This document shows, piece by piece, positions 49,116-60,465 of a stretch of 64,000 nt of DNA (positions within the stretch are counted from its first letter, which is position 1; every line of letters starts with the position of its first letter). The notes below the pieces were generated by a model. That model made no database searches. It saw nothing but the letters and a program-made list of their open reading frames with translations, and was not told the origin of the DNA. The stretch spans positions 51,110-115,109 of the forward strand of contig JAKCPI010010729.1 of assembly GCA_023213315.1 (NCBI GenBank), given 5' to 3'. The position numbers and the translations under genes were made by a program. The stretch comes from Euborellia annulipes. Its lineage: Eukaryota > Arthropoda > Insecta > Dermaptera > Anisolabididae.

Positions 49116-49368
49116 ACTTGTTATTTTGTACTCCCAATGATAAAAATCATTTAATGCATAAAGAGTAATGCTTGGGACCATAGATTATTTATATGTTTCA
49201 TTCAAAAATAATATTAGAATTGTACTCACTTATATAATTATTATACTGGCTGCGAGTATTAAATATAGATGTATGGAATGGAGTTAGCCAAGGAAAATAA
49301 AAACAAATTTATACTGTGGACGTCGCGCTCTTGCTCTAAAGCGCCCCATACACGCTATACTTTAGTTA

Positions 49369-49628
49369 GTACGCGAGCCCGGCTCGGCTCGCCTTCAAAC
49401 GAGCCAAATCTGCATGTGTGCTCTCGCGAGCCGAGCCGAGCCGGGACAGATCCGTCTAGGCCTTCTGTTCGGCTCGGCTCGGGAGCAGATCCGCTCGTGT
49501 GTGGGCTCTCACAGATCGGGCTTGTTCTTCAGATTCTTATTTTTGGCTCGGCTCGGCTCGTGGAGAGCCCACACATATGCGGATTTGGCTCGTTTGTAGG
49601 CGAGCCGAGCCGGGCTCCCGAGCCAGTT
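49369..49628. repeat. GC-rich foldback made of GGCTCGGCTC repeats
   Basis: The left end GAGCCCGGCTCGGCTCG..AAACGAGCCAAATCTGCAT is inverted in ATGCGGATTTGGCTCGTTT..CGAGCCGAGCCGGGCTC at the right. The middle repeats GAGCCGAGCC. It stands out sharply against its AT-rich surroundings; a 139-codon frame across it is a by-product. Confidence 0.6.
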
Positions 49629-49641
49629 CCATCTATATGTA

Positions 49642-49850
49642 CAGTGAGGGACAATATTAAGTCCCACCCATGCGTTTTCTACTTGTGATTATTTCATTGT
49701 TTTTATAAAAGAAAATGAAAATCTTTATTGGAAATTTTCTAGGTTTGACTCTGAAAGTTTCCATTAAAAAATATACAATATTTTTTTAAAAACAATGAAA
49801 TAATCACAAGTAGAAAACGCATGGGTGGGACTTAATATTGTCCCTCACTG
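49642..49850. mobile_element. Mariner-like non-autonomous element in a TA site
   Basis: CAGTGAGGGACAATATTAAG termini continue inverted for about 60 bases, through TTCTACTTGTGATTATTTCA. TA on both sides (49640-49641, 49851-49852). A 97%-like sister copy by eye is at 54239-54446. Confidence 0.75.
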
Positions 49851-49852
49851 TA

Positions 49853-52800
49853 CTCATTTATTTTTAAAAAAGACAATTTTATCCTTTTCGGTAACTAATC
49901 CAACCAAATCTATTTTAAAATTTGAATCGTTCTCTAGATTTTGGAGTGTCTGAAATATTGGAACTTCTAAAATTTACCCAGACCTCACGTGACTAAACGA
50001 CTTTTAAATGTGAGAGAACTTTGGCTTAAGGAAACCACTGAGTCCATATATTCCATGGAACTTTTGTTCTCTGATGTTGCCTCTCTTCCATTTTTTTCCT
50101 GCGTTAGCATCTTCGTAAACACCTCCGTCCTTCAAATCAATCAGTCTTTCTTAGTCTGTCCTTTTCTTATATATATCTTATAATATATTCTTCAACAGTT
50201 TCTTCTCCAACCTTATATCCTTCCCCAAATCCAAACTTCTAGAATCAATCGTTTCCTGATCTCTCTTCTTTAGCAATATCTTTCTTTTTACATTAAAAAA
50301 AAACGCACTTAAATTTTAAATTTGGCGGGTCTTTTTTAATAAATAAATATTGTTTTTTGCATTATTTTTATAAATGAAAGATTAAAATATTTATTTTACT
50401 TTAATTTCGGATTAAATAATTAACATAAAATCTTTTAGTGATTTTATTTATTTATTAAGTTGGCAACACTTTACGGATAGTCAATTTCTAAATATTTCCG
50501 TCACACTAATATTAAATTTATTATTCGTATTTTTTTTTATATTATTCTGTATATATATTCAAGAATAGTGAAATTTATAATTAGTTACATGTAATAGATG
50601 AATATATTGAAGTTAATCAATTAATCTTGACAACATTTTATCCTTAAAGAGGTGAATTCTTTTAATTTCATTTACTCTTAAACACTTGGCTCGCCTTTAA
50701 CCTTTCCGGATGTCAATCAAATTAGAAATTTTATTATTTAAAATTTCATTCATTTATCTAAATCTATTAAATTCATTTGATTTTTATTAATGCAAATCAA
50801 TTAATCTTTTCTTTTTCTTTTATTTTTAGACTGGGAGAGTTATATTTATAGATTATTAGTTTCAAATGTAAGTATGTTAACGAGCAAACCAATTGCAACT
50901 TTTTTGCTTGGATTGTTAATAATTATTAATTTAGAAATCACACATAGGTATCGATTTTCTTTTAACATAATTGTTTTATATTAGATATTTAAAAAAAAGA
51001 CATTATATTAATTTATTAAAATTTCATAATTTAACAAGTTATTTTTATTCCATTAATTAATTCTTTCTTTTGCCAAAAACAATAAATTATTTTCATATTT
51101 TTTTGCGTGTTTGCTGATTTTAATGAATATTTTTTATAAATTCTTACCTAACTTGTTAATTAAGCTTTAACATGCATTTCAGTTTAATTTTATTATTATA
51201 TATTAAACTAAATTTAATGAGGATGTAACTAAAGTGGGTTCAGTAAATAAAAAGCTTCAGAGCCATTGTGAGTCATATTAAATATACACCATCACTAATC
51301 ACCAACTGGCTATATTTAATATCTATTTATATTATATTTTTTCATTAAATTTTACTCACAATGAAAGATTAAAAAAGACCCTAAACATTTCGATATTTAT
51401 TCAAGTTTTCAGAAGTTTTTTTATTGACTGTTCCGTTCTACTAACCTATTTTATATGCTGTCTACAAGGTTTTTTTTTTAATAAGATCATTTTTGTTATA
51501 ATTTTTAACATAACATAGTGAATAATAAGAGATTTGATATTTGTTTAACTGTGCCCAAAGAACAAGTCCTTTATTAATGATAACAACTGTGAAAGCCTAA
51601 AAAGACAAAAGAAGTTTATACAATGGGACTAAATAGCTTTTGCTAACCATTACCAAAAATCTTTTTTTATGAAATCAATATAAATCATGAATATTTTTTA
51701 CTTGAATTCATGAAAAAATAACTTGTTAAAATATTATAATTTTATTTTTAATGGTGTCTATTATAATATTCTTAAAAGGTGTCTTGACTAAGAATAATAT
51801 CAAATTTTTAAGACAAGCCGGAATGATAACGAAATCTTGATTTTTTTTCTATTGAGAATATGTAAGATGTCTTGAATATTAGCTGAATTTTGATATATTT
51901 CCACGCTGCACTTAGTATTTTTTTGTAGATATAGGCTTTTGAGAAGACCCTTCATTTGTTGCTATTTGCTAATTGTTTCTATGTTCTTCTGAGTTTCTTT
52001 TTGGAAAGAGTTTTGAGTCGAATGAGATTAATTTTGGATACATAAAAGTTGCCTTAATTCTCCTTCTTGGCACAAATTTGATAAGCTCAATATTTCTGAA
52101 TCTTCATAAGATTGCGCAAACATAGGTCTTTTCCCATATATATTGTAATAAATGATAATAATCAATTATTCGTTTCATTTCAGCTTCATTTAACAAACTT
52201 TTGTCTGGGATCATGAGCAAGGGCAGAGAAAACCAAAATAAAAATTCTCGCAGACTTTTCGGGACACTTAAATTAAATATGCTCCATCATCTTTTATTCC
52301 TATAAATCCTTTGAGTTAGTAGTCAATTTGTTTGTATCAATATATACATATTTTTTATTGGATATAGGCCTATCTACCTGGGCCTTAGCACAGTGGTAGA
52401 GTTCCTGCCTCTTGCTCGGGGTCAGGGGTTCGCATTCCATCTCATGCGACAAAAATGTATTTTAATTCAATTGGTTACCAATCAATTTAAAGAAATACAG
52501 ACAGAATGGCCTTCTACAGACTAAATGGCCTTCTATACCAAAAAGACCTTAAATAAATTTAAAAAAATTATATACTTGTATAGGCTATATTTATTATATT
52601 GTTCTGGAAACTTTTTGCGACTCAATGTATGAGTACATTAAAGATTAAATCCCAACAACCAACGCGACTTGACCCTATATATATATATTATATATATATA
52701 TATACAGTAATTTGAATATATTATATATTCAACTCACTCGAATCGAACAATCAAATTTCTTTGTAAGCCAGTTACATTTGTTATTAATGGACAATATATA

Positions 52801-53337
52801 TACAAACTTATTTACAACTAATTCACTTTATACGGATAAAAGGACTGAGAATGGAGCATAATTTAAGTGGACTGAAACAGTCCAGAATATTGGGTAACAC
52901 AAAGTATTTTTATTTAGGCTGCCTATGCTCTTCTTCATATATTTATTAATTTATTCACTCACATAATTTATATACTCACAGAAACCACTTGTAATATTGG
53001 TTACTGTGATGAATAAAATAAAATATATTTCACTGGAATAGTTAAGGAGAGAGAATTAGAGACACCTTGCATATTTTAAAATAGAAATAATTGTTCACTC
53101 AAAAACTTATATATAAGAAAAATAATTTCCTTATTAATCTTGGAATGTTATTTCAAATTTTTTTATAAAATTTAAAAATATTGAACTTTTGTTTAAGAGT
53201 TGTTTAAAAAATCTTTGCAGTTCTTTTCTAATTAATAGAGGAAATTATTTAAACGGAAATGAATGTTTCTAATTTCTAATTAACTCTAATTTCAAAAAAA
53301 CGACCAACTTTTTTAATCTTTGTTTGTTTGTTTTTAG
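49853..53337 (+). other. Region upstream of the RBM25 coding exons
   Basis: AT-rich; holds one SINE-B (52377) and (TA)n runs at 52676-52704. The acceptor at 53337 implies an untranslated first exon and promoter somewhere here or further upstream, but I could not place them. Confidence 0.45.
52377..52566 (+). mobile_element. SINE-B copy upstream of RBM25
   Basis: CACAGTGGTAGAGTTCCTGC (box A-like) and CAGGGGTTCGCATTCC (box B), TCATGCGACAAAAAT, a duplicated ACTAAATGGCCTTCTA tail and GACCTTAAATAAATTT end. Confidence 0.65.
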
Positions 53338-53437
53338 GCAATTTTTATGGTAATGTCATATCCAGGGCGTCCTCCAATGGTCCCTACGTTGCCGACAATG
53401 CCACCCACAATGCCTATGCCTTATATGCAGATAGGGG
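53338..53437 (+). CDS. RBM25: RBM25, exon with start codon (Pro/Met-rich N terminus)
   Basis: RBM25 is a nuclear RNA-binding splicing regulator with an N-terminal RRM, a long Arg/Glu-rich region and a C-terminal PWI domain. This exon follows a strong acceptor (T-rich tract, TTTTTAG at 53331-53337), so an untranslated exon probably lies upstream. ATGs occur at 53347 and 53353; the second gives MSYPGRPPMVPTLPTMPP, resembling the family start MSFPP, and is my preferred start. It ends in phase 1 at a GTACAT donor. The run of Pro and Met is typical of the region before the RRM. Confidence 0.8.
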
Positions 53438-53508
53438 GTACATTTTCATTTAACTGTTTATTTTTTTACTTTTTTTATTGATTATTAATATATTGTTTTC
53501 ATTTTCAG

Positions 53509-53552
53509 CTCCACCGCCCCTAATGCAAGCGGTAATGCCAATGCCTCCACAT
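53509..53552 (+). CDS. RBM25: RBM25, exon 2 (Pro/Met-rich)
   Basis: A 44-base exon between CAG (ends 53508) and the consensus donor GTAAGT. It joins in frame with the previous exon and encodes APPPLMQAVMPMPPH, then ends in phase 0. It continues the Pro/Met-rich N terminus. The preceding intron is only 71 bases. Confidence 0.8.
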
Positions 53553-54049
53553 GTAAGTATGCAAATTGAATAAAAAATCATTCTTCAAAAACTTTCTGTT
53601 CCTTACTGTAGAGGCAAAGCAAGCTTGTGCTTCATAATTTAAGGTCACTTATTCACTATAAAATTAATTTAAATAAATTGAATCAATGCAGAGGAATAGA
53701 GCTTCGATATTATCTCGGAATTTGATCTAAATTTATCAAATTATCATAAGGTAGCAAATGTAAATATTTATTTACCAGATGATGAAAAAAATTAGATAAT
53801 TAAGCTATTGGTCTTTCTTTAGGGCACCTTTTTTGATGTGCGGCCCACTTATAGGGTAAAAAAAAACGCTGATGCCCATTGTATAGATAAAATTTTATAT
53901 AAATATATATAATTATTATCTTTTCTTAGACATCCGCGGCTCAGTTTCAATCAGCTCGCGGCCCACGGGTTGGAAACAGCTGCTTTAGGATCAAGGAATT
54001 TTGCCAGCCAGGAAGAGAATTGTCTACTATTTTTTTTTTTTTTTTTTTA

Positions 54050-54575
54050 TAAAATTGGAAAAAATTAAATTAAAAAAAAATAGGCTGCATCAGTAAAGTA
54101 CTAGTACTCGAGGTTTCCCGAAAAAGAGACCTAGCGCAATTTGTTTTCTATACCGGAAATAGGAAATATTTAAAATTTGAAAGAAATCGTTAATGGAAAT
54201 TTAGAGAAAAGTGGAAAAAAGTACATCAGTAAAGTACAGTGAGAGTCAATATTAAGTCCCACCCATGCGTTTTCTACGTGTGATTATTTCATTGTTTTTA
54301 AAAAAATACCATATATTTTTTAATGGAAACTTTAATGGTTCAAACGTAGAAAATTTCCAATAATGATTTTCATTTTCTTTTATAAAAACAATGAAATAAT
54401 CACAAGTAGAAAACGCATGGATGGGACTTAATATTGTCCCTCACTGTACAAGTACTCGAATTTTCCCAAACACGAGACCTTTTCCTTTCCCCCTATTGAG
54501 GCCGAAAATAGTATATATTTAAAATTTGAAAAAAATCTTTAGTCGTTTTCGAGAACTGATGTGCTTACATATAAA
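54050..54575 (-). repeat. Repeat A-related sequence split by a mariner-like element, in an RBM25 intron
   Basis: GCATCAGTAAAGTACTAGTA and GTACATCAGTAAAGTAC are repeat A landmarks. The 54239-54446 element sits in the TA of AAAGTAC and the repeat resumes with AAGTACTCGAATTTTCCC. Confidence 0.55.
54239..54446. mobile_element. Mariner-like non-autonomous element, second copy
   Basis: Same termini (CAGTGAGAGTCAATATT at the left) and TA duplication as the copy at 49642, inserted in a repeat A relative within an RBM25 intron. Confidence 0.75.
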
Positions 54576-54740
54576 CAAACTCATTTAATAGTATAAGTTT
54601 TAACAGGTTTTTAACCCCTATTGTGAATAGATATTTTCATTTGTCAACTCATTTAATAAATTTAGACATTACCTATTTAAATAATGATTATTTTTAATGA
54701 AAGAATTAAAGTTGATTTTTGTTGGTTGTTTTTGTTTTAG

Positions 54741-55008
54741 ATGCTTGCCGCTCCCCCAATGCCGATGACGGCTCCCCCAATGCGACATTACAGGCCCCAA
54801 TCTCAACACACGGGTAACACAATTCATGCTCCCCCAACAGTTCGGACAAACCAAAGTAACGCATTTGGCAAGAGCAATCGCCCTACAGATGTCCAGGGCC
54901 CACCAGTAACAGTATTCGTTGGTAACATCACCGACAGAGCCCCAGATGCCATGATCCGTCATATTTTGGCGGCATGTGGTCCGGTGGTGACTTGGAAACG
55001 TGTTCAAG
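54741..55008 (+). CDS. RBM25: RBM25, exon 3 (first half of the RRM, RNP2)
   Basis: Follows acceptor TTTGTTTTAG, begins with ATG CTT in frame, ends in phase 1 at a GTACTT donor. After about 50 residues rich in Pro, Asn and Gln comes the RRM start: PVTVFVGNITDRAPDAMIRH, then ILAACGPVVTWKRVQ. VFVGNI is the RNP2 motif of the first beta strand. The segment GASGKLQ, which in RBM25 proteins links this half to RNP1, is absent here and is not at the start of the next recognisable exon. A 21-base micro-exon is expected in the 5.1 kb intron that follows; I could not locate it with confidence. Confidence 0.92.
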
Positions 55009-56068
55009 GTACTTTTTGTTTTATTTAAAACTACAAAAATAAAAAAAACAAAATCTATAGAAAGAGAAAAAAAAAAAAAAAAAAACTTGTAAAACACTCT
55101 TTTCTTTAGTCTTTACTTTCTCTTTAGGACGAGTAATGTATTTAGTATGAATGTGAGAGAGAGAATGTGAATATGAATGAATGCATTTTAAAGCTGGTGT
55201 GTATGAAAATGAGTGTTAAGTTCAGCTCTGGAATCGGTGATGGTCGATGTTGAGTGTTGCAATCCATCTTGCAGTGGACTGACGCCCAGCCCCGAGGTAC
55301 CGGAGGCGACTCTAAATATTAGCATTATTTATACATTGTCAGTTCGGGCGGGGGACCGGACCGTAAGTAAGACTTCAACAAACACCACACCTAGTCAAGG
55401 CTAATAGATGACAAGGTTGTCTCATACGGCTCGGCCAATCAGAGCGAAGGCGGGAAATCGTCATCAAGAAGCCCAAATTTGAATTCTTATTTAATATATA
55501 GTATTTATCTCTCTCTGGCTTTTTACGATTTATATTTAAAAGTTGTTCATTTTAATTTTCTTTTATCATTTTTGATAGTTGAATATAAATTTTAAATTGA
55601 AATATTTAATTTTTCCTTTTAGTTTCTCTTACCTATATAACAATATTATATAAGTAGAAAGTATTTTTTTTCCGAATTGTCTTCATTTTTGTTTTACTTT
55701 CTATTACCGTATTTAATTAATATATTTAAAAAAAAAATTATTATTTTCTCTAGTACTGAAAAAAACATTAAATAATATTTCAAAAAAATAAAAAAAGTCA
55801 AGTTTAAGTGGGTTTGGCTAGAATAAAAATGGAACATATTTTAAATAAAATAAATAAATTTATTATGACCCGCTTAGAGGCACCAGTCCCCGGTCCAACA
55901 AACACAATACAAATTTAAATATAATAACAAATATAACAAAACAAAACAAAAAGAAAAAAAAATAGAAATGTATAGTAAACGTCGCATTAGCCATCCCGAC
56001 ATTCGCCTTAAGTTGTTAAGGAAAACCTGGCCAAAAACCTTAACAAGGATGGTGTGACCTCTCTACCT

Positions 56069-56407
56069 AAACTATTTCATAAGAAATAAATATTAATAGA
56101 ATAATAGACAGGAAGAGAGAATGTCAGCCCAACAGGACAGTCCCTATCGAATAAAAATCTCAATCCAGAAGGCGTTTCGGTTTTAATTAAATAAAGCCAT
56201 CATCAGTTCTCAAGAGATTATTGTCTGTGCAAATGTTATATTTTTATATAATATTGTATATGTTTATATAAAACAACACTCTCTGCATCCCAACCTTGAG
56301 CCAATAATCTCTTGAGAACTGATGATGGCTTTATTTAATTAAAACCGAAACGCCTGTCTTGTTCCTGTCTATTATTCTATTAATATTTATTTCTTATGAA
56401 ATAGTTT
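56069..56407. mobile_element. Foldback element with paired hammerhead-like motifs (inside the P-like remnant)
   Basis: Two arms, 56069-56220 and about 56303-56407, are inverted copies; the left arm carries an extra block of about 50 bases. Each arm has a CUGAUGA core, helix II and GAAA: minus 56171-56206 and plus 56319-56354. On the minus arm, AGAA before the core pairs with UUCU after it, as helix I should. Both arms read CGCC where CGUC is expected, so the cleavage-site U is lost. The right arm provides the stop codon of the THAP frame. Confidence 0.6.
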
Positions 56408-57219
56408 TCTTCTTTTTTTTAAGATTTTTTCTTCCTTCGTCAGAAAGTTTTCTTTTCATTAAAGAAATTCTATTAGTAACTACTCTTTGAGTATTAAAAA
56501 ATTTTATTCTAAGTAAAACTCTTAATTTAACGAATGATTTTTCTAAAGTTATAGGAATTTCTGGGCATTTTTTAAATACATATTTAGTTATTTTATTTAC
56601 TATGTTTTTTTCTTTTTTTAAACTGCCTTTGTTATATTTTTTTTCTTCATCTATTTTATCTTCTTCATCTTTTTCTGTCTGTGAAATATTTGTTTGTAGA
56701 CTTGAAGTTTCAGAAACCTTCTTCATTAAATCTTCCAATATTCCTTTTTCTTCCTTTCTTTTATCTCGGGCCAATCGGGCTGATTCCTCAGGAATTGGTA
56801 CATCACTTGGTTTTAAAAATAACGATGGAACAGCTGAAAAAATTGATATATTAATAATAAATAAGATATTACTAAAATAAAAAGTAAAATTAGAATCTCA
56901 GTGTACATGGGTATAGCCTATAGTGAAAAAAGCCTTGTATATATATAGAGTATTTTTTACCTACCTGTTGGCTTTAAATGAATTTTGGGAGGTAAATTCA
57001 TATTTTTCGCTCGCATGTCTTCTTGAAAATCAGATTTTGCACGTTGCAAATTCTTCCCGTTTTTGGATTTACACTATCTTTTCGAAAACATCTTCTAATC
57101 CATTCTTTTCGTAGGCTATAATCTTTTGGAAATGGAAAAAACATTAATTTTTCTTCTCCTTCCTTTTGTTTATAAAAAGAATTTTTACAAATTGCAACTG
57201 AGCAAATTGTTCCAGGCAT
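56394..57219 (-). pseudogene. THAP-domain gene remnant, two exons, frameshifted
   Basis: Exon 1 (57219-56965) begins MPGTICSVAICKNSF and continues FPFPKDYSLRKEWIRRCFRK, the C-x4-C and FPKD/W core of a THAP zinc finger. The second half of the C2CH site is damaged: after ICNV about four bases are missing, the zinc-binding His is lost and the frame shifts. The shifted frame resumes with SDFQEDMRAKNMNLPPKIHL. Exon 1 ends at donor GTAGGT; a 131-base intron ends in TTTTTTCAG, and exon 2 (56833-56394) opens with AVPSLF, the THAP-terminal AVPxxF box, followed by a Lys/Glu-rich tail. The stop TAA (56396-56394) lies inside an inserted foldback element. It sits between inverted termini at 55.4 and 57.6 kb, so it is probably the DNA-binding part of a P-element-like transposase rather than a host gene. 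No transposase catalytic region is recognisable. Confidence 0.72.
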
Positions 57220-58282
57220 CTAAAAGAATGATTAGAATCAAATATATATTTTAAATAATTGATTTAGTATTTCATTAATTACCTTGAATCCATGTAAAGA
57301 AAGCGCCACAAACACACAAATGAAATGTTGATTGAAAAAGATGAAAAAACAGCCTAAATCGAATATTTTGAAAAAGGTTATGATTAGAATCAAATATATA
57401 TTTTTTAACTATTTGATTTAACATTCAATTAATTACCTCCAATATAAGCAAAAATGATAAAACAATGTCCAAATCGATTTATTAAAGCACGTGTAATGTT
57501 AAGAACAAAATATCAAATAGCTATATGCACTCAGAACGTTTGTCACTAGGGAATCTTGGACTCGAGTGACGTCATCTGCCAAAACCCCCCACCATTTTCC
57601 ACTCCGTATGAGACAACCTTGTCTTTCTACTAACCTTGACACCTAGTTTGGTTTTGATCTATCATAACACAGGGTGGGCTAGTGGGTCTGGTTTCCTCTT
57701 CGAGAAACACATGCATGGGTCGCAGTGTTGTAATCTCTACTAATCTAGAATTATTTATTCTAGATTAGCATTTTAAATCCCATTATTTTTCCAAAATTTT
57801 ATTAGTCTATTTGTTATTTAAAAAATTTCTTAACATAAAATTGAAGTACTATGCATTTATGCTAAAATACTAAATAAAAATACTTGATTCCTTTTAAATT
57901 ATTGAATGTAGATCGCTAGATATAAGAATTAATGGCCTAAAAGTTCTATCTTATACAAATAAACCAATTACTAATCTAGAAATATTTATTCTAGATTAGC
58001 AATTTAAATCCCTTCGTTTGTTTATTTATTTTTTTTACTTTCTCTTATTAATTTTTCCAATCTTCTATTTTTTAATCTATTGTATATATATTTGTTTTTT
58101 AGAAAATCTTTTTCCGAAATCAAGTATTTTTATTTAATACTGTGAAATCTCTAACTTAAACCAAAATTATTATTAAGTATATTATATTGTTATTTCAATT
58201 AACAGATATTATATATACCTGTATATAATTAATATTTGATATATATTACGTTTAAAAAGAAGTGTTTTTTTTTTGTTGGTGA

Positions 58283-58385
58283 GGTCCGGGAATTGAACCC
58301 AAGATCTCCAGTCTTTTCGACCTGGTGCAATGGACAGAACACCGCTGCCCTGGAAAGGTTGGAGATCCTGGGTTCGATTTTCGGA
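58283..58385. repeat. Foldback of two tRNA-like halves in an RBM25 intron
   Basis: GTCCGGGAATTGAACCCAAG at the left and CCTGGGTTCGATTTTCGGA at the right are inverted, each containing a box-B-like GGTTCAA/GGTTCGA. Probably two SINE heads back to back. Confidence 0.4.
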
Positions 58386-60127
58386 GGCCTTGGGGCGTTT
58401 ATATATCTCTGACTCAGTTGAAGTCCAAATCGAGGTATTTTGAATACTAATATCTTATTCAATTATATAGATCTCGAAAAATATTCAACTTATATTACGG
58501 TTGAAAAATTTAATAAAAATTACACTAAAATTGTTGATAATTAAATTTGCACTTCAATGCTTCTGATATAAATTATCAAATCTAACAAAATTTTTTCGTG
58601 ATTGAAGCCGGGAAACAGGGTCCTTCGACTTGCATTAGGTCACCGGACCCTCAACCACACTAGCAATAATTCATATTCATATAGATTTGCGGTCAATCTA
58701 ATCTCAGCACCCCACGCGACTTAACCCGAGAAAACTTATCTTTGCATATATATATATAAAGTATATATACAATATAATGACAAAACTTTAATTTTTTAAG
58801 AAATTCGTTTTATTTGTATCCTCTATTACCATCTGTGAATTGGCCAAGAAAGAAACTACCTACTTTTTAAATTAAATTAATTATATACTGGTCTACACTA
58901 AAAACTTTCAAAATTTGTTAAATAACATGATTCGTAGAACCTTTGTAGAATATTATTAATAGCTATCTAATTCAAATAAATAGATATCAAAAACTATTCA
59001 ATTATCAAATCCTTTTGCTAGAAAAAATCCTCTTTTCATGTTTCAATAAGAGAGATTGCGAATTTAAGAGTATAAATTTCAATTTTATGTTAAAACTTCT
59101 TAATAACTATCAAAAATTTATTTTTTTCCAAAACAACACTGCATGGGCTATTCTAACAGATTTTTATTTTTATTTTTTTTAATTTTTTTAATGATCTTTT
59201 TTGCAGAATTTAGAAATGTGTTTTAAGTTCGTTTAGAAATTAGTTTCATTTCTTTATTAATTTAGAATAATCCAAACCCAAAAGAATATTGATCATATTT
59301 ATCTTCAAAAAAATTATTATTAAAAATATATTTATAATTTTAAAAATAAATTTGATCAATATTCAGGGTTTCTGACCCATTTCCTTTGCTTCTTTCTAGG
59401 CCCTTTTAATTAACCAATTCCTTGATTGGGAATAAATAAATTAAATTAATTCTTTAAATTTCTATTACGCTGGGCCAATTTTTTTCTTTGAAAATTCTAT
59501 GATGGATCTTTTATATTTGTAATTATTATTATTTTTTTTTTTTTTTTTATCTTTTTTGACATGTCACCTTGAGCTTGGGTCTTCCAAGCCATCAACTGCT
59601 TGGTTCATTTGTGTCTGTTTACAGTGTTAAGTAAAATGCTCCCTGGGGCAGAAACGACTGAAAGGTAATCAAAAAACCCAACATCAATTTTCCAACTGGA
59701 AATGTTAATTTTTTTTAATTTCTTTTTTCTTTTAATTTAATTTTTTTATTAAATTATTTAATAATTTCTTTTGCCTTGTAAAGATTGGGTTTTTTTATAT
59801 TTACATTCTTATTATATAGAAGATTTTCCATTGAAATTGGAAATTTTCAAAATTTTAGTACTCAATTTTTACAAGTTTTTAATGAAATTAGTTTATATAA
59901 TTTAAAATATTTATTTATTTATAATCCAGATCGTTTTAAACCTAAATTTTTTTAATTTTTTTAAATTAATTCATTTATGATCTGGACTTAAGGTGTGCTC
60001 TCTCTTAACGAGGGAATGTACATTTATAGATGTGTGCTTGTTAAAAAAAAAATAAATAAAGAATTTTATCTATTAATGCCTTGAATTAACCGTTTTAATT
60101 GGTTTTCTTTTGTTTCTCTGCCAACAG

Positions 60128-60360
60128 CATTTGGTTTCTGCGAGTTTGCTTGTCCTGATGCTGGCCTCCGTGCAATTCGATTATTACACGATTACGAATT
60201 GGGTGGAAAACGTCTGGTTGCTCGGGTTGATGCCAAAACTAAAACCGTCCTGGACGAATACAAAGAAAAAAGAAAAAAGCTGCGAGGCAGATCCCCATTG
60301 CAGGATGAAAAAGCTGATGATGAGGATTATATGGACGATGCAATCAAAGAATCTGATAAA
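60128..60360 (+). CDS. RBM25: RBM25, exon with second half of the RRM (RNP1)
   Basis: Acceptor TCTGCCAACAG, phase 1 at entry, phase 0 at the GTATTT donor. Encodes AFGFCEFACPDAGLRAIRLL, whose FGFCEF is RNP1, then HDYELGGKRLVARVDAKTKT and VLDEYKEKRKKLRG, closely following the RBM25 RRM end and the helix after it. An acidic stretch (DEKADDEDYMDDAIKESDK) closes the exon, matching the acidic segment after the RRM in the family. Reading past the donor gives only low-complexity Phe-rich sequence, supporting the donor. Confidence 0.93.
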
Positions 60361-60465
60361 GTATTTGATTTTCTTGTATTTTTTTTTAATTCGAACCAGA
60401 ATTAAAAAATTAAAAACATTATCTAGGTGCGCTTATAGACTTGCTTCTTCAATTGCCTGTTAATT

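Larger units (their letters stand above)
55390..57652. mobile_element. P-element-like DNA transposon remnant in an RBM25 intron
   Basis: Inverted termini share GACAAGGTTGTCTCATACGG near 55410-55430 and its complement at 57607-57626. Weaker inverted similarity extends outward to CTAG on each side. The interior holds the minus-strand THAP remnant and a foldback insertion at 56069-56407. THAP domains plus inverted termini are the signature of P-type transposons. I could not see a convincing 8-bp target duplication, so exact ends are uncertain. Confidence 0.55.

Noticed and set aside
49269..49688. 139-codon plus-strand frame rich in Arg, Pro and Ser
   Set aside because: It is produced by the GC-rich palindrome; low stop-codon density follows from GC content and the inverted structure, not coding.
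58612..58624. Candidate RBM25 micro-exon after ATTGAAG reading AGKQ
   Set aside because: The donor GTCCTT is poor and only part of the expected segment would be encoded.
59617..59656. Candidate missing RBM25 exon between TTTACAG and GTAATC
   Set aside because: Its 40 bases would shift the frame of the next exon and it does not encode the expected GASGKLQ-like residues.
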